64,000 nt of DNA from Kribbella catacumbae DSM 19601. GTDB lineage: Bacteria > Actinomycetota > Actinomycetes > Propionibacteriales > Kribbellaceae. Each line of letters starts with the position of its first letter. Position 1 is the stretch's first letter. The notes beneath the pieces are model-generated. The model did no database searches, was not told where the DNA came from, and saw nothing but the letters and a program-made list of their open reading frames with translations. Of this stretch, positions 1 through 8,286 are shown in pieces. The stretch lies in NCBI RefSeq assembly GCF_000372465.1, contig NZ_AQUZ01000028.1:1-64000 (forward strand), written 5' to 3'. Position numbers and translations under genes: made by a program.

Positions 1-249
1 GGCGTGACCCAGTCCATGGGTGCGGTCGGCACGAGCGCCGACAACGCACTCGCCGAGTCGTTCAACGCGACCCTCAAGCGAGAGATCCTCCAAGACCACA
101 ACTCCTGGCCCGACGAGGCCACCTGCCGCCGCGAAGTGTTCCGCTGGGTCACCCGCTACAACACCCGCAGGCGGCACTCCTGGTGCCGCTACCACTCCCC
201 GAACACCTACGAAACCCTCTACCCCGCTACGCTCCCGTCGGCGGCGTAA
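1..249 (+). CDS. IS3-type transposase, C-terminal part (cut by window edge)
   Basis: This is the end of a DDE integrase-type transposase. The reading frame is open from base 1 and stops at 247-249, so the N-terminal part lies outside the window. The visible residues carry the C-terminal core pattern of the IS3 group: an NALAESFNATLK segment containing the last catalytic Glu, then WVTRYNTRRRHS, then a SPNTYE tail. The enzyme would cut and rejoin IS ends. It marks the left side of a decayed accessory segment that reaches about 4.1 kb. Whether the full element is intact cannot be judged from here. Confidence 0.85.
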   Translation, partial: GVTQSMGAVGTSADNALAESFNATLKREILQDHNSWPDEATCRREVFRWVTRYNTRRRHSWCRYHSPNTYETLYPATLPSAA

Positions 250-313
250 TCCACCACCGTGTCCATGAACCGGGGGTAAGGCCCCATCCTGGTCAGGCTT
301 CGACAAGCAACGC

Positions 314-700
314 TCAAACGCGTGTGAGCCTGTACGCCTCGAATATCCGCTCCTGGCCTGTGCATGAGACGACGTCGATTACGGCTGTGTCTTCGAAGCC
401 TCCACCGACGGCTATCTCGTCGCCTGGCCGGCAGGCCAGCTGTCCAGTTGCATCAATCAGGGCGGGTGAGCCGTCACGGAGTGCGATACTCCAGCCTGGA
501 GGCCAGGCCACGTCGATATCGAAGAGGCTGTCGGTGCCAGCAGCAGTGCCCATTGGGGTGCGGACTACTAGGCAGTTTGTTGAAGTGTCGATCTCGAGGG
601 TTCCGATCAACTGAGCCTGTAACGCCACAGTAGGGGCTTCACGTTGAACAGTCAGACCAGGCATCGCAGCATCGTGGTTCTGCTTCGAATCGCGGTTCAT
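314..700 (-). CDS. Small hypothetical beta-rich protein
   Basis: This is a protein of about 128 residues if it starts at the ATG at 698-700. A longer frame reaches 892, but its extra N-terminal part is Arg/Ser-rich and low-complexity and looks non-coding. The C-terminal half has WPPGW, a DATGQLACRPGDEIAVGGG stretch and a late Cys. It recalls short actinobacterial proteins of unknown function with a WPPG...GD.V.VGGG pattern; that resemblance is from memory. There is no signal peptide or membrane segment. It lies between a transposase end and a broken protease. No function is assigned. Confidence 0.5.
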   Translation of the reverse strand: MNRDSKQNHDAAMPGLTVQREAPTVALQAQLIGTLEIDTSTNCLVVRTPMGTAAGTDSLFDIDVAWPPGWSIALRDGSPALIDATGQLACRPGDEIAVGGGFEDTAVIDVVSCTGQERIFEAYRLTRV

Positions 701-830
701 CGGATCATTTCCAGAGCTGTCTCTGAGCGGCCGATCACCGAGCTTGCTAGCAACCTCGAGAAGCGAGCGGCGTCCGCGGCCGACGAACGTCCGGGCACTT
801 GATGATCGGCGTCGCCGCTCTAAGTCTTGC

Positions 831-1200
831 TTAGGGCAAGAGAAGCGAGGCCTGCACCTTGCTGCTGATGTAGGTGACCGGTACCCAGACACATCCCTGG
901 TATCCGGTCGTTGTGCTGATGCCGCGATGCTGACCGTGGGCCACTACGTCGCCGGGGTAGGCGTCGTTTGCACCCATCGTGGTCAGCCAGGGGGCACCCG
1001 AGTCGCCCTCCGAGTCCTAGCGTCCTGTGTCGCCCACGGCGTCGGCAGGAAGCATTATTCCCCCACGATTGAGGTCCCGCATCGTTTCCTCACAGGGATC
1101 AGCACCGGAAGCCTGTCCCACTGATCGAGACCCGGGCTCGACACCGTTCGGGAGGGCACGCTTGGCGGCGCTCTCGAACCCACCGCTCGCCGCGGACCCA
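831..1200 (-). pseudogene. S1-family (trypsin-like) serine protease remnant
   Basis: Reading the minus strand towards the stop at 831-833 gives EGDSGAPW, the serine-nucleophile motif of chymotrypsin-fold proteases. It is followed by a plausible last beta-barrel portion with GYQGCVWVPVTYI and a final helix. Just upstream in the same frame a TAG codon (about 1017-1019) interrupts the sequence two codons before EGDSG. The frame above it (TMRDLNRGGIML, VGDTGR) is open for only about 60 codons, to a second TAG near 1210. No His or Asp catalytic segment and no signal peptide remain, so this is a 3' fragment. The bases from here to 1461 show nothing convincing. Confidence 0.6.
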
Positions 1201-1461
1201 AACCGTTCCTACGCCTCAGGCAAGGGTCGTCATGAGTCGGCTCGCCCGCGCCTCCCTATCGCGTCCTGGCTGCCGATCGGGCTGCGCCCCTTTTCGTGAG
1301 ATGAGCTGACGTGCTCGTGCGTCGAGCGGGTGACGACCAGCGATTTTTCGTCAGCTACTGAGTGTTGCAACTCGGACGCCGCCGACTGGGCGACGGCGAC
1401 CGCTAGGCCCTGGTCGCCGAGGTTGCGGGACGGATAAGGTTGGCCAGAAGCGGAGGCCAAG

Positions 1462-2190
1462 CTAGCGGTCCGAGGACTCGGACGCATCGCCACCTGTAGG
1501 TGCGTTGGTGGCGCTCGCGGCGCGTTTGCGAGCCGCCCGCTCGCGCTTCAGGCGTGATTTGAGCTCGGCTTCCCACGTGGGCAGGGAGTCACCATAACGC
1601 CGCAGTTTCTCGTACGCCTTGCGTGCGCTGAGAGTGTCGAGAAGGCCATGTTCTAGCGCAAGCGAGAACGCGTCTTCGATGGTGAAGCAGGTGACCTGAT
1701 GACGCCTCGCGAGCGTCTGTCCCTTCAGGTCGTCGATGGCCACAACCGCGGCCAGGCCTCGTCGGTGGGCGAGGATGCCATGGGTCACAACGACGCATTC
1801 CCCGAGGTCCGCGCTGCTACTGGCGGCAGTGCGGCCGTCGACGACATTGGGATGGCGGGATCTGACTTGGGCGAGCAGTATCGCGGCCTCCGTCTGTGCT
1901 GCGCTGATCTCCGGAATCTCGATGATGCGCACGTCGGCGCCCTGGTGAAGGTAGCGATCCAGCGCGCCAATGTTCCAGCGTTGACGCTTAGCTTTGTCGC
2001 GAACTTCCTTCAGAACCTCGGTCGGCAGGAGGATCTTATAGTTGGCTGCTGCGAGTATCTCGACCAGTAGGCTCAGCTGTCCGGACGCCGTGAAGTACAG
2101 CACGCAGACCGCATCGAGGATATTCAGCGGCTGCGGTGCAGGATCCGCCGCAGCCTCGGCGGAAGTAGGCTCGGCGCCTTCCTTGTTCAC
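1462..2190 (-). CDS. PIN-like domain protein, putative toxin of a HTH-ImmA module
   Basis: This is a 242-residue protein with a PIN-like nuclease pattern: Asp26 in NILDAVCV, Glu58 in LLPTEVL, Asp128/Glu131 in ADLGECVVV and Asp153/154 in VVAIDDLKG. These acidic positions would bind the metal for RNA cleavage. A basic C-terminal tail (RLKRERAARKR) could bind nucleic acid. The GTG start overlaps the TGA of the upstream HTH-peptidase gene (GTGA), so the two are translationally coupled. Regulator-first order and this coupling are typical of COG2856-type toxin-antitoxin or stress modules. The fold and polarity are inferred, and activity is unproven. Confidence 0.7.
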   Translation of the reverse strand: MNKEGAEPTSAEAAADPAPQPLNILDAVCVLYFTASGQLSLLVEILAAANYKILLPTEVLKEVRDKAKRQRWNIGALDRYLHQGADVRIIEIPEISAAQTEAAILLAQVRSRHPNVVDGRTAASSSADLGECVVVTHGILAHRRGLAAVVAIDDLKGQTLARRHQVTCFTIEDAFSLALEHGLLDTLSARKAYEKLRRYGDSLPTWEAELKSRLKRERAARKRAASATNAPTGGDASESSDR

Positions 2191-3416
2191 GAAGGCGTAG
2201 ATACGGCGGAGGCTTCTCGGACCCGCGGCTCGTCGTTGATGGTTGCTGCTGCCTCGGCGAGGATGTCCTGATCTTGGCCGAGTGCGTTCGCCGTGGTAGC
2301 GGCTGACAGGAATCCGTTGCGGAACGCCTCGAGGATTCGAACTTCCATACGGGTCGGCACACGTTCGGCATGACAGCTCCGCTCACGCATCTCATGCCGC
2401 GCCAGCGTCCCGGCAACGATGGCCGCGCTTGCGCTGGTGGGCGGTTGCTCTCTCGGAGCGGCGTCGAGATCTGCCAATGCGATCCATGCCGTCTTGGGGG
2501 AGACGCCGTACAGGTCGGCGAGGCGGCAGGCATCGTCACGACTGAGACGTTCGTCTGGGCTGTATTGGTGGTCGGCCATCCAGGCACGGACGCCGCCTTC
2601 GGGGATGAGGAAGTTCTGCGCGAACTTCTCCGCACGCATCTCAGTCGGAGAGCGTCGATGGTCATGCTCGTATGCGTGACCATCGGCGAACAATACGTGC
2701 GCGAGTTCGTGTGCAAAGCTGAATCGCTGACGAACCCAGGGGTCCGCCGCGCAAACTGCAAGGAATGCCAACTCTCGTTCGTCGTCGAAGGCTGCAACAG
2801 CCGACAGGCCATCGGGAAAGGACAGGACCGCAGCATCAACCCCCAGCTCGCGTTCCAATACCGTGGGTACGTCTTCCAGCGGGTCTGTTCCAAGTCCGAG
2901 CGTCTCTCGAAGGTCTTCAGCTCGTTCCTTCCCTTGCCGGCGCGACGCGTGAGCCATCGGCTTCACGAATTCCTTCCAGACTGCGCCATTTGCGACGCTC
3001 GGTCCCAGATTTGCGAACTCGGCGACATTCTCGAGTTCCGCGTCGAGTTCCAGCAAGCCCAAGGCCCGCTCGGCCCGATCCCGAACATCCTGTTCGTCTG
3101 TCCGACGCGCCGCCAGCCGAACGCGCGCGCGAACCGGAGACCCCAGCAGGAGCCAGGCCATCGACCGGCTCACGGCTTGTGATGCGCGCTCAAGAAGGGT
3201 CGATGTGACCCTGCTTGGTTCGATTCGACCGTTCTCTATCCGTGAGTAGGTGGCCTGAGATAGGTCCAAGAGGTTCGCCATGTCGTTTTGTGAGAGGTTC
3301 GCACCTATACGTGCATCGCGAAGGCGTCCGCCGAACCCAGCGGCGTCGAACTCCGCTGCACGCTCGACGCTCACCTCTGTGACTCCCTGACGGGTCGCTT
3401 CCTCATCCCAGAACAT
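2187..3416 (-). CDS. XRE HTH regulator fused to ImmA/IrrE-type metallopeptidase
   Basis: This is a 409-residue protein. An XRE helix-turn-helix spans about residues 30-80 (LSQNDMANLL, SQATYSRIENG). A zinc peptidase domain of the ImmA/IrrE (DUF955) class has HELAH at 236-240 and a downstream Glu263 in RAEKFAQNFLIP, supplying two His and one Glu zinc ligands. The start is the ATG at 3414-3416, because GAGGAG sits 8 nt upstream. An in-frame extension to 3470 would run through the promoter. By analogy with ImmA/ImmR and PezA/COG2856 systems, the HTH represses its own promoter and the peptidase domain may relieve that repression. The downstream PIN-like gene overlaps it by 4 nt. Confidence 0.85.
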   Translation of the reverse strand: MFWDEEATRQGVTEVSVERAAEFDAAGFGGRLRDARIGANLSQNDMANLLDLSQATYSRIENGRIEPSRVTSTLLERASQAVSRSMAWLLLGSPVRARVRLAARRTDEQDVRDRAERALGLLELDAELENVAEFANLGPSVANGAVWKEFVKPMAHASRRQGKERAEDLRETLGLGTDPLEDVPTVLERELGVDAAVLSFPDGLSAVAAFDDERELAFLAVCAADPWVRQRFSFAHELAHVLFADGHAYEHDHRRSPTEMRAEKFAQNFLIPEGGVRAWMADHQYSPDERLSRDDACRLADLYGVSPKTAWIALADLDAAPREQPPTSASAAIVAGTLARHEMRERSCHAERVPTRMEVRILEAFRNGFLSAATTANALGQDQDILAEAAATINDEPRVREASAVSTPS

Positions 3417-3429
3417 GTCACTCTCCTCT

Positions 3430-3470
3430 CGCGTGAATAAGAGCATACCTCTTCTATTCACGCGGCTCAA
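3430..3470 (-). promoter_or_regulatory. Autoregulated promoter and operator of the HTH-ImmA/PIN operon
   Basis: On the minus strand, TTGAGC (3470-3465) and TATGCT (3447-3442) are separated by 17 bp, an ideal -35/-10 pair. It would start transcription near 3435, about 20 nt before the ATG. A near-perfect inverted repeat covers the spacer and -10: CGCGTGAATA at 3430-3439 against TATTCACGCG at 3455-3464, with inner AAGAG/CTCTT arms. It is AT-richer than its surroundings. The natural reading is an operator for the HTH protein encoded just downstream. Confidence 0.75.
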
Positions 3471-3504
3471 CCTCCATGTTGCTGGAGCTCACCGCGTCGG
3501 GTCT

Positions 3505-3635
3505 ATCCATGGGGATCAACCGACCGATGGTGACCTAGCGTCTGCGGCGGTGGTAGATCCGTTCGATCCAGACCGCGATCGCGAGCCCGAGTTCCTCGCG
3601 AGTGCTCCAGTTGCGTCGGTCGATGAAGTTGTCTG
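3505..3635 (-). mobile_element. Transposase C-terminal remnant
   Basis: The minus-strand frame reads DRRNWSTREELGLAI followed by WIERIYHRRRR and then a stop. The next codons, past that stop, still spell a weak TIGRLIPMD ending. This is the C-terminal pattern of IS3/IS481-type integrase-core transposases (W.TR.EL..AI..WIE..Y.RRRR...LG.LTP.E). No upstream catalytic domain is present, so it is a short dead fragment. It is oriented opposite to the copy at the start of the window. Confidence 0.6.
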
Positions 3636-3879
3636 TTGCGGGGTGAAGAAGCTTTCCATCGACAGGGATGCGAACACGACTGAAAAGCCGACACGCAGGC
3701 TGGTTGAAGGTATCCCCGCATGTTCGCGCACTGGAGATGGGTTCCTTCGGTCCCGCGCGTCTGGTGACCAGGATGACAAGAGCCCGGTGAACCGAGAGGT
3801 TCACGCCGGGATCTGTGGGAGCCGGGGGCTGAAATGCCCCCGGCCACCCAACCAGGGTGTGCTTGAGGCCCTTGGCCCC

Positions 3880-4140
3880 CATCAGTCAGCAGCATTCTCA
3901 TGCGGCTGCCGAACCGTGCTTGCTCCGTCAGCCGCAGGCGGAGTCGCGCCAACCGACGGTCGACGGCCTGACGCGCTCTTTCGTGCGACGACGGCAAGAG
4001 ATGCGTAGAGAGGCGGAGGGTAAAACCAGGGTCGTGGTGTCCCAGATACTCCGCGAGTTCCTTGACGTTGACCCCGTCGTGCAGCGTCACGCTGGCGTAG
4101 TGGTGGCGAAGAGCGTGCATGCCGGTCTTGCGCTGAGTCA
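3880..4140 (-). pseudogene. Tyrosine recombinase (integrase) C-terminal remnant
   Basis: The minus-strand frame contains HALRHHYASVTLHDGVNV followed by ELAEYLGHHDPGFTLRLSTH. This matches the second half of the phage/ICE integrase catalytic domain: the HxLRH box, then LGH, then the segment that holds the nucleophilic Tyr. At the expected Tyr (usual pattern LR.YTH) the codon here gives Ser, so the enzyme would be inactive even if complete. The N-terminal half is missing, and the homology starts exactly where the MFS gene ends (4138). It is evidence that an integrated element once sat here and was deleted. Confidence 0.7.
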
Positions 4141-5394
4141 GGCCGGTTGGGCCTCGGTAGCGCCGAAGTTGCGGTTTCGGAGGGGGGAGCGCCAGGCGAG
4201 GATTGCACTGAGCAGGACGGCGGAGGACATCAGGGCGTAGGCGGGTCTTGTGCCGGTTGTTTCGGCCAGTACGCCGCCGAGTAGGGCTCCTAGTGGTGTG
4301 CCGCCCCAGGCGACCATTCGGGCTGTGGTGTTTACGCGTGCCTGTAGGTCCAGCGGGGTGACGATCTGGCGGGCGGTTATGCCGTTGATGATTGTGAGGG
4401 TGCTGGTGAAACTCCAGAGGAGCAAGGGGGCGGTTGCCCACGGCAACGTTGGGGCGGCGGCGGTCAGGAGCAGGGCGATCGGATTGGTCGTCAGGGTGGC
4501 GATGGTGATCCAGCCGATCGGGACGCGGGCGGTCAGTTTGGGCAGTGCCAGGGCGGCGAGGAAGGCGCCTGCTGCGACCACCGCCACCAAGAATCCGATT
4601 CCGCTGCCCTCCTCGGACAGTCCGAGGTCGCGAACTGCGAAGACGACCAGAAGGGCAGCGACCGCGCCACCGGTGATCGAGTTGCCGACGCCCAGCAGAG
4701 TCAGTGAGCGGACCACCGGTTGTCGCCACACGAACTCCAGGCCCTCCCGGATCCCGCTGCCGAGACCGCCCGGCCGATCAGTGCGAGGCTCACGGGCGTC
4801 GAAGGACCTGCCGATCAGGGCCAGCAGCGCGCCGGCGACGACGTACGACGCGGCATCGAACGACAACGCCTGCGCGGCACCGACCGTAGCTACCAGGACA
4901 CCTCCGACGACCGGTCCGCCGAGGCCGGCCAAGGTTGTCACGATCCAGACCATGCTGTTCGCGGGTACGACCCGCGCCCTGCCGACCAGCGCCGGCAGGG
5001 CCCCGAAGGAACCGGCATCGAACCAGACGAAGCTGGTGGCGACCACGGCGGACACGGCGACGGCATGCGGTGCCGTGAGTTCGCCGAGCCAGGAAGCGAT
5101 GGGAACGCTGAGGAGCGCAGCGGCCGACACCGCCTGGCAGCCGAGCATGAGCGGGCGGCGGGGGAGCCGATCGGCCATCGCGCCGGCGATCAGCCCGAAC
5201 AGTAGGTACGGAACGACCTGGACCGCCGTGACCAGGGACGTCACCAGGGCAGAGGACGTCACCTGGAAGACCAGAAGTGGCATGGCGACAGACGTGATCG
5301 CCGACCCGGCGACCGCGACAGTGCGGGCGAGGAGGAAGAGCATGAAGGCTCTGTCCCGCAAGAGCGGCAGCGAGACGTCGGCGGTCTGCGTCAT
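4138..5394 (-). CDS. MFS transporter in a metallophore operon
   Basis: This is a 418-residue integral membrane protein with about 12 predicted hydrophobic helices and an MFS loop signature between helices 2 and 3 (GAMADRLPRRPLMLG). I start it at MTQTADVSL (5392-5394), four bases after the substrate-binding protein gene, rather than at the longer frame that runs into that gene. It is the last gene of the permease-ATPase-binding protein-MFS operon. In such operons an MFS protein usually exports the metallophore or recycles it after metal release. The substrate is inferred. The 3' end abuts an integrase remnant and is not visibly truncated. Confidence 0.85.
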   Translation of the reverse strand: MTQTADVSLPLLRDRAFMLFLLARTVAVAGSAITSVAMPLLVFQVTSSALVTSLVTAVQVVPYLLFGLIAGAMADRLPRRPLMLGCQAVSAAALLSVPIASWLGELTAPHAVAVSAVVATSFVWFDAGSFGALPALVGRARVVPANSMVWIVTTLAGLGGPVVGGVLVATVGAAQALSFDAASYVVAGALLALIGRSFDAREPRTDRPGGLGSGIREGLEFVWRQPVVRSLTLLGVGNSITGGAVAALLVVFAVRDLGLSEEGSGIGFLVAVVAAGAFLAALALPKLTARVPIGWITIATLTTNPIALLLTAAAPTLPWATAPLLLWSFTSTLTIINGITARQIVTPLDLQARVNTTARMVAWGGTPLGALLGGVLAETTGTRPAYALMSSAVLLSAILAWRSPLRNRNFGATEAQPA

Positions 5395-5398
5395 CTGA

Positions 5399-6406
5399 TC
5401 AGCCCTTGGGGTGCAGGCCGTCGGCGATCGCGGCGACACCCTCGATCGACGCGAGCGTGCCGGGCGCGAACGTGGTGTTGCGGACCCCGACGAGCCGGCG
5501 GTCGCGGACGGCCGGCGTACTGGCAAAGGTCCGGGTCAGATAGTCAACGGTCTGCTGCTGGTGGGCGTCGTCCTGGACCGCGAACACGAAGGCCTCCGGG
5601 TTGCGCTCGAGCACGACCTCGGCGTTCACCTCGGCTGCGTAGAAGTCGGCGAACCGTTGTTCGGTGGCGGCGAAGACGTTCTGGCCGCCACCGAGTCGCA
5701 GCATGTCCACCTCGATAGCGGCGCCGATGGCGTAGAGCTTCCCGCCTTCGAAGAACACCTGGGCTGCCTTGACCGGCGGCCGTCCGGCGATCCGCTCGGT
5801 CGCCGCGGACAGGTCAGCGCGTGCCTGCTTCTCCAGTTCGGCCGCCTGAGTCGCGTGGCCCAGCACCTTCCCGAGAGTGCGCAGGTCGGTGAACGCGTCC
5901 TCGACCGTGCCGGCCGAGCGTCGTTCCCGGCAGCCGGCGGTCGCGACGTACGGCGTCGCTCCGGCCTTGACCAGTTCGTCCTTGCCGGCGAAGCCCTGCT
6001 CGGTGTTGAACTCGTACTCCGAGCCGCTGTAGACGAAGTCCGGCTGCTGAGCGACCAGGATCTCCTTGCTGGGTGGGGTTTTGGCCCCGAGCGAGCGGAT
6101 CGACGTGAAGTCCTTGGCCAGCTCCGGGTCCGGCTTCGACCTGCCTTCTTGAGCCTGGGCGACGATCCGGTCCTTCAGGCCCAGCCGCAGCAGGATCTCG
6201 GTCTGGCCCGGGTAGAGGCTGACGATCCGCTGCGGCTCCTTCGCGATCGTGTACTGCCGGCCGCAGTTCGTGATGGTCATCGGGTACTGCGACTGCGTCG
6301 TCGCCTCGGCAGAGGCTGTGTCCGAGCCGGCCGAGACGGTGCCGCAGCCGGCCAGTGTGGTCAGGGCGGTGAGTGCCAGGGCGGTTGCGTAAGGACGGAG
6401 AGTCAT
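5399..6406 (-). CDS. Metallophore ABC transporter substrate-binding lipoprotein
   Basis: This is a 335-residue FepB/FhuD-class (cluster A-II) periplasmic-binding fold anchored as a lipoprotein. The signal peptide ends in the lipobox LAGC with Cys21. After it comes the usual opening YTIAKEPQRIVSLYPGQTE, then a long linker helix and a second lobe containing EVVLERNPEAFVF. It would bind a metal-siderophore, zincophore or cobalamin-like ligand outside the membrane and hand it to the permease two genes upstream. Its start overlaps the ATPase stop by 4 nt. The ligand cannot be read from sequence; see the operator at 8287. Confidence 0.85.
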   Translation of the reverse strand: MTLRPYATALALTALTTLAGCGTVSAGSDTASAEATTQSQYPMTITNCGRQYTIAKEPQRIVSLYPGQTEILLRLGLKDRIVAQAQEGRSKPDPELAKDFTSIRSLGAKTPPSKEILVAQQPDFVYSGSEYEFNTEQGFAGKDELVKAGATPYVATAGCRERRSAGTVEDAFTDLRTLGKVLGHATQAAELEKQARADLSAATERIAGRPPVKAAQVFFEGGKLYAIGAAIEVDMLRLGGGQNVFAATEQRFADFYAAEVNAEVVLERNPEAFVFAVQDDAHQQQTVDYLTRTFASTPAVRDRRLVGVRNTTFAPGTLASIEGVAAIADGLHPKG

Positions 6407-7194
6407 GCGGTGGGTTCCTTTGTGGGGGTGATGGCCAGGTCCAGTGCCAGCAGCAGTCGGCCGGTCCGGGGATGGACGAGTACGTCGCAGGCAACGCCGT
6501 AGACATCGCGCACGCGCTCTGGGGTGAGCACTTCGTCGGGTGGTCCGACTGCGACCAGCTGACCGAGATCGAGCAGTGCGAGGCGGTCGCAGTACGCGGC
6601 TGCGAGGGTGAGGTCGTGGAGTGCGATCACGGCCGTGACGCCCAGCCGGCGTACCAGGCTCAGAAGTTCCAGCTGGTGCGAGATGTCCAGGTGGTTGGTG
6701 GGCTCGTCGAGCAGTAGAACCTTGGGCTGCTGGGCCAGCGCCCGCGCGAGCAGGACTCGCTGGCGTTCTCCGCCGGACAGGGTGGGCAGCATCCGGTCCG
6801 TGAGGTGGGCAGCGTCGACGCGGTCGAGACAGTCGCGGGCCAGCGCCTCGTCATCCCGATCGCTGCGCCGGATGAGGGTGCGATGGGGGATCCGGCCGAG
6901 CAGGACCAGGTCGAGCACGCTCAATTCCACCTCGGTGGCATGGTCCTGAGTCAGAACGGCGCACCGCCGGGCCACCTCACGGGTTGTCGAGCTCCACACG
7001 TCGAGGCCACCCACCTCGACTGCCCCGCCGTGCGGACGGATGGCTCGGTAGACGGTACGAAGCAGAGTCGACTTGCCGGATCCGTTCGGGCCCAGCAGAC
7101 CGAGCACCTCGCCCGAGCGCACCTCCAGATCGACGCCGGTGAGCACCGGACGGCCGGACAGGCTGACGACAACCTCTCGCGCCTCAACCTTCAT
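6403..7194 (-). CDS. Metallophore ABC transporter ATP-binding protein (FecE/FepC class)
   Basis: This is a 263-residue ABC ATPase with Walker A GPNGSGKST, signature LSGGERQRVLLARAL, Walker B KVLLLDEPTNHLD and the switch His in VIALHDLTLAAAYCD. The DLTLAAAYCDR segment and the length are typical of the siderophore/cobalamin importer group. I choose the ATG at 7192-7194 because it overlaps the permease TGA by 4 nt (ATGA). The longer frame to 7395 lies inside the permease gene. It powers the importer formed with the permease at 7191-8279. Confidence 0.9.
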   Translation of the reverse strand: MKVEAREVVVSLSGRPVLTGVDLEVRSGEVLGLLGPNGSGKSTLLRTVYRAIRPHGGAVEVGGLDVWSSTTREVARRCAVLTQDHATEVELSVLDLVLLGRIPHRTLIRRSDRDDEALARDCLDRVDAAHLTDRMLPTLSGGERQRVLLARALAQQPKVLLLDEPTNHLDISHQLELLSLVRRLGVTAVIALHDLTLAAAYCDRLALLDLGQLVAVGPPDEVLTPERVRDVYGVACDVLVHPRTGRLLLALDLAITPTKEPTA

Positions 7195-8279
7195 CGCACA
7201 CCTCCGACGGGCCGGCGCCGGAGCAACCAGAGGAAGAACGGTGCGCCGACAGCGGCGGTGACGATGCCGATCGGCAGCTCCTGAGGTGCGGCGGCGGTCC
7301 GGGCGACGATGTCGACCAGTACGAGGAAGATCGCCCCGCCTAGCGTTGCCACCGGGATCAGCCGCCGATGGTCGGCGCCGACCACAAGTCGGCACACGTG
7401 CGGGACGACCATGCCCACGAACCCGATGCCGCCGCTGACCGCGACGACAGCGCCGGTGAGCAACGAGGTGGCGACGAGCATCTCGATCCGGAACCGCGAG
7501 ACATCGACGCCCAAGGAGGTCGCGGTCTCGTCACCGGTCATCACCGCGTTCAACGGCCCGACCCGGACTCTCGCATGGATGACGCAGGCCAGTACGACGA
7601 CCGCCGGGATCGCGAGCATTTCCCATGTCGCCGTCGACACGCTGCCGAGGAGGAAGAACACCAGTCCGGGAAGCTTGCCGTGCTCTGCTGTCACGGTGAT
7701 CCAGCTGGTCGCTGCGCTGAACAGGTACGACAACGCGACACCGGCCAGGACCAGCCGGAGCGACTCGACCCGGCCGCCGCTCTGAGCCAGTACGAAGACG
7801 AGCAGCGCCGCCACCGCGGCACCCGAGAATGCCGCGCCCGAGACGAGCAAGCCAGGTACTGCGGCGCCTCCGGCGAGCGCGGCGACAGCACCGAGCGATG
7901 CACCCGATGAGGCACCCAAGACGAAGGGGTCTGCCAGCGGATTTCTGATCACTGCCTGGAGCACGGTGCCGGCGACGGCCAGGGCAGCCCCGACAAGGGC
8001 CGCGAGCAACGTTCGGGGCAGCCGGAACTGCCAGACGATCTGATCCTGCGCGAGGCTCCAGGTCGCGACGTGCTCACCAGGTGCGAGGTGAGCCCACAGG
8101 ATCCTGGCCGTCGTACCGACCGGGACCGGCACCGGCCCGATCCCGGCACTGACCACGATGATGACGAGCAACGCGACCACCAGCCCACCCAGCACCAGCC
8201 GTGGCCGTACGGAAGCTGGCCTGGGCGGAGCGTGTTCGCGGATGAGGGCAGGCCGGACTGAGGGCGGATTGGCTGACAC
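7191..8279 (-). CDS. FecCD-family metallophore ABC permease
   Basis: This is a 362-residue polytopic protein with about ten hydrophobic segments. It carries FecCD landmarks: AVIRNPLADPFVLGASSGASLGA early, and GGIGFVGMVVPHVCRLVVG then HRRLIPVATLGGAIFLVLVD late. It forms the homodimeric channel for the importer. The GTG start (8277-8279) lies only 7 nt from a Fur-family-like dyad, so the message may be leaderless. It is the first gene of a four-gene minus-strand operon: permease, ATPase, binding protein, MFS. Confidence 0.9.
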   Translation of the reverse strand: MSANPPSVRPALIREHAPPRPASVRPRLVLGGLVVALLVIIVVSAGIGPVPVPVGTTARILWAHLAPGEHVATWSLAQDQIVWQFRLPRTLLAALVGAALAVAGTVLQAVIRNPLADPFVLGASSGASLGAVAALAGGAAVPGLLVSGAAFSGAAVAALLVFVLAQSGGRVESLRLVLAGVALSYLFSAATSWITVTAEHGKLPGLVFFLLGSVSTATWEMLAIPAVVVLACVIHARVRVGPLNAVMTGDETATSLGVDVSRFRIEMLVATSLLTGAVVAVSGGIGFVGMVVPHVCRLVVGADHRRLIPVATLGGAIFLVLVDIVARTAAAPQELPIGIVTAAVGAPFFLWLLRRRPVGGVR

Positions 8280-8286
8280 AACAGCA

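Noticed and set aside
314-892. Full 192-codon frame as the start of the hypothetical gene
   Set aside because: The first 64 codons are Arg/Ser-rich, extend past the broken protease gene end (831), and have no visible ribosome-binding site. The ATG at 700 is preferred.
1230-1493. 87-codon minus frame downstream of the PIN-like gene
   Set aside because: It overlaps the PIN-like gene end, lacks a Shine-Dalgarno and shows no domain pattern.
3503-4729. A 408-codon minus-strand frame across the MFS 3' end and the integrase remnant
   Set aside because: Its first 200 codons are a shadow of the MFS gene, and only the HALRHHY...LGH part resembles a protein. I kept that part as a pseudogene.
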